This document shows, piece after piece, positions 52,630 to 64,000 of a stretch of 64,000 nt of DNA; position 1 is the first letter of the stretch; the number at the start of each line of letters is the position of its first letter. Both the position numbers and the translations under genes were made by a program. The stretch comes from Halocaridina rubra (taxonomy: Eukaryota > Arthropoda > Malacostraca > Decapoda > Atyidae). The stretch lies in contig JAXCGZ010015113.1 in assembly GCA_037179515.1 (NCBI GenBank), positions 189,626 through 253,625 of the forward strand. The letters run 5' to 3'. The notes beneath the pieces were generated by a model. The model ran no database searches, was not told the origin of the DNA, and saw only the letters and a program-made list of their open reading frames with translations.

Positions 52630-52748
<119 letters not shown>

Positions 52749-53421
52749 GCAGATCTGACTTCCTCTTTGGGTTGATTTGCAGGCTTGTACCTTTTTCCTG
52801 CCAGGTAAGCCCTAGGCCAAAAAGTCTATAAACAGGGCACTAGTTTTTTTTCGCAGAGGCTGGGTTAAAATCATTCTGCCATTTGAATCGGACATAATGA
52901 AGCTGCCTTGAAATATTTGCAGTTGGTGAAATGGAGGGAAGTCATCTTAGACGATATTTTTTTTTTTTTGCAGATCTGACTTCCTCTTTGGGTTGATTTG
53001 CAGCCCTGCATCTTTTCCCTGCCAGGTAAGCCCTAGGCCAAAAAGTCTATAAACAGGGCACTAGTTTTTTTTCGCAGAGGCTGGGTTAAAAATCATTCTG
53101 CCATTTGAATGAGACATAATGAAGCTGCCTTGAAATATTGGCAGTTGGTGAAGTGGAGGGAAGTCATCTTAGACGATATATTTTTTTTTTTTTGGCAGAT
53201 CTGACTTCCTCTTTGGGTTGATTTGCAGCCCTGCATCTTTTCCCTGCCAGGTAAGCCCTAGGCCAAAAAGTCTATAAACAGGGCACTAGTTTTTTTTCGC
53301 AGAGGCTGGGTTAAAAATCATTCTGCCATTTGAATGAGACATAATGAAGCTGCCTTGAAATATTGGCAGTTGGTGAAGTGGAGGGAAGTCATCTTAGACG
53401 ATATTTTTTTTTTTTTTTTGC

Positions 53422-56400
53422 AGATCTGACTTCCTCTTTGGGTTGATTTGCAGGCCTGCACCTTTTTCCTGCCAGGTAAGCCCTAGGCCAAAAAGTTTAT
53501 AAACAGGGCACTAGCTTTTTTATTATATGATTTTGACAGGTGAGCCTTAGGCTAAAACGCCCCTATACAGGGCACTAGTTTTTTTATATGATCCTGACAG
53601 GTGAGCCTTAGGCTAAAAAGCCCCTATACAGGGCACTTGTTTTATTTTATATGATCTTGCCAGGTAAGCCCTAGGCCAAAAAGTCTATAAACAGGGCAGT
53701 AGTTTTTTTATATGATCCTGACAGGTTAGCCTTAGGCCAAAATGCCCCTATACAGGGCACTAGTTTTTCTTTTATATGATCCTGACAGGTGAGCCTTAGG
53801 CTAACAAACCCCTATACAAGGCACTAGTTTTTTTTATATGATCCTGACAGGTGAGCCCTAGGCTAAAAAGCTCCTACACAGGCACTAGTTTTTTTTATAT
53901 GATCCTGACAGGTGAGCCATCTGCCAAAAAGCCCCTATACAGGGCACTAGTTTTTTTTTTATATATGATCCTGACAGGTGAGCCCTAGGCCAAAAAGTCT
54001 TTAAACAGGGCTTTAGTGTCTTTTCTGGTTATCCTGCATTTCCGAACACCAACCCTCCCCATTTATCCGGGCTTGGGACCGGCACTGCTTTCGCAGAGGC
54101 TGGGTTAAAAATCATTCTGCCATTTGAATCGGACATAATGAAGCTGCCTTGAAATATTGGCAGTTGGTGAAGTGGAGGGAAGTCATCTTTGACGATATTT
54201 TTTGTTTCTTTTTTGCAGATCTGACTTCCTCTTTGGGTTGATTTGCAGCCCTGCATCTTTTCCCTGCCAGGTAAGCCCTAGGCCAAAAAGTCTATAAACA
54301 GGGCACTAGTTTTTTTCGCAGAGGCTGGTTAAAATATCATTCTGCCATTTGAATCGGACATAATGAAGCTGCCTTGAAATATTGGCAGTTGGTGAAGTGG
54401 AGGGAAGTCATCTTTGCCGATATATATATATATATATTTTTTTTTTGCAGATCTGACTTCCTCTTTGGGTTGATTTGCAGGCTTGCACCTTTTTCCTGCC
54501 AGGTAAGCCCTAGGCCAAAAAGTCTATAAACAGGGCACTAGTTTTTTTTCGCAGAGGCTGGGTTAAAATCATTCTGCCATTTGAATCGGACATAATGAAG
54601 CTGCCTTGAAATATTGGCAGTTGGTGAAGTGGAGGGAAGTCATCTTAGACGATATTTTTTTTTTTTTTTTTTTTTTGCAGATCTGACTTCCTCTTCGGGT
54701 AGATTTGCAGGCTTGCACCTTTTTCCTGCCAGGTAAGCCCTAGGCCAAAAAGTTTATAAACAATGCACTAGCTTTTTTTTATATGATTTTGACAGGTGAG
54801 CCTTAGGCCAAAACACCCCTATAGAGGGCACTAATTTTTTTTATATGATCCTGACAGGTGAGCCGTAGGCTAAAAGGCCCCTATACAGGGCACTTGTTTT
54901 GTTTTATATGATCTTGCCAGGTAAGCCCTAGGCCAAAAAGTCTATAAACAGGGCACTAGTTTTTTTCATATGATCCTGACAGGTTAGCCTTAGGCCAAAA
55001 AGCCCCTATACAGGGCACTAGTTTTTATTTTTATATGATCCTGACAGGTGAGCCTTAGGCTAAAAAGCCCCCATGCAAGGTACTAGTTTTTTATATGATC
55101 CTGACAGGAGAGCCCTAGGCCAAAAAGCTCCTATACAGGGCACTAATTTTCTTTTATATGATCCTGACAGGTGAGCCATGGGCCAAAAAGCCCATATACA
55201 GGGCACTAGTTTTTTTTTTATATATGATCCTGACAGGTGAGCCCAAAGCCAAAAAGTCTTTAAACAGGGCTTTAGTGTCTTTTCTGGTTATCCTGCATTT
55301 CCCAACACCAACCCTCCCCATTTATCCGGGCTTGGGACCGGCACTGCTTTTGCAGAGGCTGGGTTAAAAATCATTCTGCCATTTGAATCGGACATAATGA
55401 AACTGCCTTGAAATATTGGCAGTTGGTGAAGTGGAGGGAAGTCATCTTAGACGATATTTTTTTTTTTTTTTCAGATCTGACTTCCTCTTTGGGTTGATTT
55501 GCAGCCCTGCATCTTTTCCCTGCCAGGTAAGCCCTAGGCCAAAAAGTCTATAAACAGGGCATTAGTTTTTTTTTGCAGAGGCTGGGTTAAAAATCATTCT
55601 GCCATTTGAATTGGACATAATGAAGCTGCCTTGAAATATTGGCAGTTGGTGAAGTGGAGGGAAGTCATCTTAGACGATATATATTTTTTTTTTGCAGATC
55701 TGACTTCCTCTTTGGGTTGATTTGCAGCCCTGCACCTTTTTCCTGCCAGGTAAGCCCTAGGCCAAAAAGTCCATAAACAGGGCAATAGCTTTTTTTATAT
55801 TATTTTGACAGGTGAGCCTTAGGCTAAAACGCGCCTATACAGGGCACTAGTTTTTTTTATATGATCTTGCCAGGTAAGCCCTAGGCCAAAAAGTCTATAA
55901 ACAGTGCAGTAGTTTTTTTTTATATGATCCTGACAGGTTAGCCTTAGGCCAAAAAGCCCCTATACAGGGAACTAGTTTTTTTTTTATATGATCATGATAG
56001 GTGAGCCTTAGGCTAAAAAGCCCCTCTACAAGGCACTAGTCTTTTTTTATATGATCCTGACAGGTGATCCCTAGGTCAAAAAGCCCCTATACAGGGCACT
56101 AGTTTTGATATATGATCCTGACAGGTGAGCCATGTGCCAAAAAGCCCCTATATAGGGCACTAGTTTTTTTTTATATATGATCCTGACAGGTGAGCCCTAG
56201 GCCAAAAAGTCTTTAAACAGGGCTTTAGTGTCTTTTCTGGTTATCCTGCATTTCCCAACACCAACCCTCCCCATTTATCCGGGCTTGGGACCGGCACTGC
56301 TTTCGCAGAGGCTGGGTTAAAAATCATTCTGCCATTTGAATTGGACATAACGAAGCTGCCTTGAAATATTGGCAGTTGGTGAAGTGGAGGGAAGTCATCT

Positions 56401-57888
56401 TAGACGATATATATATATATTTTTTTTTTGCAGATCTGACTTCCTCTTTGGGTTGATTTGCAGCCGTGCATCTTTTTCCCTGCCAGGTGAGCCCTAGGCC
56501 AAAAAGTCTATAAACAGGGCACTAGATTTTTTTATATGATCCTGACAGGTGAGCCTTAAGCTAAAAAGACCCTATACAGGGCACTTGCTTTGTTTTATAT
56601 GATCCTGCCAGGTAAGCCCTAGGCCAAAAAGTCTATAAACAGGGCACTAGTTTTTTTATATGATCCTGACAGGTGAGCCTTAGGCTAAAAAGTCCCTATA
56701 CAGGACACTAGTTTCTTTTTTTATATGATCCTGACAGGTGAGCCTTAGGCCAAAAAGCCCCTATACAGGTCATTAGTTTTTTTTATATGATCCTGACAGG
56801 TGAACCCAAGGCCAAAAAGCCCCTATACAGGGCACTAGTTTTTTTTATATGATCCTGACAGGTGAGCCATGGGCCAAAAAGCCCATATACAGGGCACTAG
56901 TTTTTTTTTTTATATATGATCCTGACAGGTGAGTCCTAGGCCAAAAAGTCATTAATCATGGCTTTAGTGTCTTTTCTGGTTATCCTGCATTTCCCAACAC
57001 CAACCCAACCCATTTATCCAGGCTTGGGACCGGCACTGCTTTCGCAGAGGCTGGGTTAAAAATCATTCTGCCATTTGAATCGGACATAATGAAGCTGCCT
57101 TGAAATATTGGCAGTTGGTGAAGTGAAGGGAAGTCATCTTAGACGATTTTTTTTTTTTTCAGATCTGACTTCCTCTTTGGGTTGATTTGCAGCCCTGCAT
57201 CTTTTTCCCTGCCAGGTGAGCCGTAGGCCAATAAGTCTATAAACAGGGCACTAGATTTTTTTATATGATCCTGACAGGTGAGCCTTAAGCTAAAAAGCCC
57301 CTATACAGGGCACTTGTTTTGTTTTATATGATCCTGCCAAGTAAGCCCTAGGCCAAAAAGTCTATAAACAGGGCACTAGTTTTTTTATATGATCCTGACA
57401 GGTGAGCCTTAGGCCAAAAAGTCCCTATACAGGACACTAGTTTCTTTTTTTATATGATTCTGACAGGTGAGCCTTAGGCTAAAAAGCCCCTATACAGGGC
57501 ATTAGTTTTTTTTATATGATCCTGACAGGTGAACCCTAGGCCAAAAAGCCCCTATACAGGGCACTAGTTTTTTTTTATATGATCCTGACAGGTGAGCCAT
57601 GGGCCAAAAAGCCCATATACAGGGCACTAGGTTTTTTTTTATATATGATCCTGACAGGTGAGTCCTAGGCCAAAAAGTCTTTAATCATTGCTTTAGTGTC
57701 TTTTCTGGTTATCCTGTATTTCCCAACACCAACCCAACCCATTTATCCAGGCTTGGGACCAGAACTGCTTTCGCAGAGGCTGGGTTAAAAATCATTCTGC
57801 CATTTGAATAGGACATAATGAAGCTGCCTTGAAATATTGGCAGTTGGTGAAGTGAAGGGAAGTCATCTTAGACGATTTTTTTTTTTTC
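53422..57888 (+). repeat. Block Y', second copy of the 4.5-kb duplication
   Basis: Duplicate of 45417-49907 (see that entry). It lies between two X-type blocks, giving the order Y, X', Y', 1.2 kb of other units, X''. Confidence 0.88.
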
Positions 57889-59134
57889 AGATCTGACTTC
57901 CTCTTTGGGTTGATTTGCAGCCCTGCATCGTTTCCCTGCCAGGTAAGCCCTAGGCCAAAAAGTCTATAAACAGGGCACTAGTTTTTTTCGCAGAGGCTGG
58001 GTTAAAAATCATTCTGCCATTTGAATCGGACATAATGAAGCTGCCTTGAAATATTGGCAGTTGGTGAAGTGGAGGGAAGTCATCTTAGACGATATATATA
58101 TATATTTTTTTTTTTGCAGATCTGACTTCCTCTTTGGGTTGATTTGCATGCCTGCACCTTTTTCCTGCCAGGTAAGCCCTAGGCCAAAAAGTTTATTAAC
58201 AGGGCACTAGCTTTTTTTTATATGATTTTGACAGGTGAGCCTTAGGCTAAAACGTCCCTATACAGGGCACAAGTTTTTTTTTATATGATCCTGACAGGTG
58301 AGCCTTAGGCTAAAAAGCCCCTATACAGGGCACTTGTTTTGTTTTATATGATCTTGCCAGGTAAGCCCTAGGCCAAAAAGTCTATAAACAGGGCAGTAGT
58401 TTTTTTTATATGATCCTGACAGGTTAGCCTTAGGCCAAAATGCCCCTATACAGGGCACTAGTTTTTATTTTATATGATCCTGACAGGTGAGCCTTAGGCT
58501 AAAAAGCCCCTATACAAGGCACTAGTTTTTTATATGATCCTGACAGGTGAGCCCTAGGCCAAAAAGCTCCTACACAGGCACTAGTTTTTTTTATATGATC
58601 CTGACAGGTGAGCCATGGGCCAAAAAGCCCATATACAGGGTACTAGTTTTTTTTTATATATGATCCTGACAGGTGAGCCCTAGGCCAAAAAGTCTTTAAA
58701 CAGGGCTTTAGTGTCTTTTCTGGTTATCCTGCATTTCCCAACACGAACCCTCCCCATTTATCCGGGCTTGGGACCGGCACTGCTTTCGCAGAGGCTGGGT
58801 TAAAAATCATTCTGCCATTTGATTCGGACATAATGAAGCTGCCTTGAAATATTGGCAGTTGGTGAAGTAGAGGGAAGTCATCTTTGACGATATTTTTTTT
58901 TCTTTTTTGCAGATCTGACTTCCTCTTTGGGTTGATTTGCAGCCCTGCATCTTTTCCCTGCCAGGTAAGCCCTAGGCCAAAAAGTCTATAAACAGGGCAC
59001 TAGTTTTTTTCGCAGAGGCTGGGTTAAAAACCATTCTGCCATTTGAATCGGACATAATGAAGCTGCCTTGAAATATTGGCAGTTGGTGAAGTGGAGGGAA
59101 GTCATCTTAGACGATATTTTTTTTTTTTTTTTGC

Positions 59135-64000
<4,866 letters not shown>

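Overview
The window is eukaryotic, repeat-dominated DNA, most likely from an arthropod and plausibly a decapod crustacean. The reasons are very long AT, CT and AAT microsatellites, several tRNA-derived SINE families, an arthropod-like 5S rRNA-derived SINE head, CR1/Jockey-like LINE fragments, short CCTAA (arthropod telomere-type) runs, and a spliced candidate neuropeptide gene. The species call is inference. There are no operons, ribosome binding sites or other prokaryotic features. Most long open frames in the window are translated microsatellites or satellite repeats.

Positions 1-15,720 are ordinary accessory DNA. They hold the 3' end of a Ty3/gypsy-type retrotransposon with polypurine tract and putative 3' LTR (1-692), joined to a decayed LINE reverse transcriptase (696-1290, minus). 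Next come AT-flanked hairpins, a 1.49-kb element with 51-bp terminal inverted repeats (2281-3771), and a 230-bp spacer-less palindrome (5100-5329). A hAT-type MITE with a perfect 8-bp target duplication (6824-7189) sits inside an older ~150-bp tandem repeat. A Tc1/mariner-like foldback MITE with TA duplication lies at 13206-13542. Three SINE families are present: A (4 copies), B (3 copies, tRNA-Ala-like head) and C (2 copies, one with an added 5S rRNA-like head). Two minus-strand exons at 9291-9148 and 7768-7723 have correct splice sites and matching phase. Together they encode a signal peptide followed by a cysteine pattern resembling the eclosion-hormone family; the last exon was not found. 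This is the only candidate host gene.

Positions 15,721-64,000 (right edge not reached) are one head-to-tail satellite array of at least 48 kb. It contains 94 occurrences of a cassette beginning AGATCTGAC. Spacings between cassettes are quantised: about 224 bp (42 units), one of about 350, one of about 549, and mostly about 675, 735 or 796 bp, with steps of about 61-62 bp. The step is a monomer, of which I estimate roughly 440. Units are arranged into a ~2.7-kb higher-order repeat (short-long-long-short-long). The right half also shows multi-kilobase block duplications at offsets of about 8.0, 10.7 and 19.5 kb.

The most unusual property is that nearly every monomer carries a T-tract, then CAG directly abutting GTGAGC or GTAAGC. 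That is the form of a zero-length exon or recursive-splicing ratchet site, always on the plus strand. Each unit also carries a 52-nt exon-like segment between a polypyrimidine-GCAG acceptor and a CCAG/GTAAG donor. Whether the array is transcribed or these sites are used cannot be told from sequence alone.
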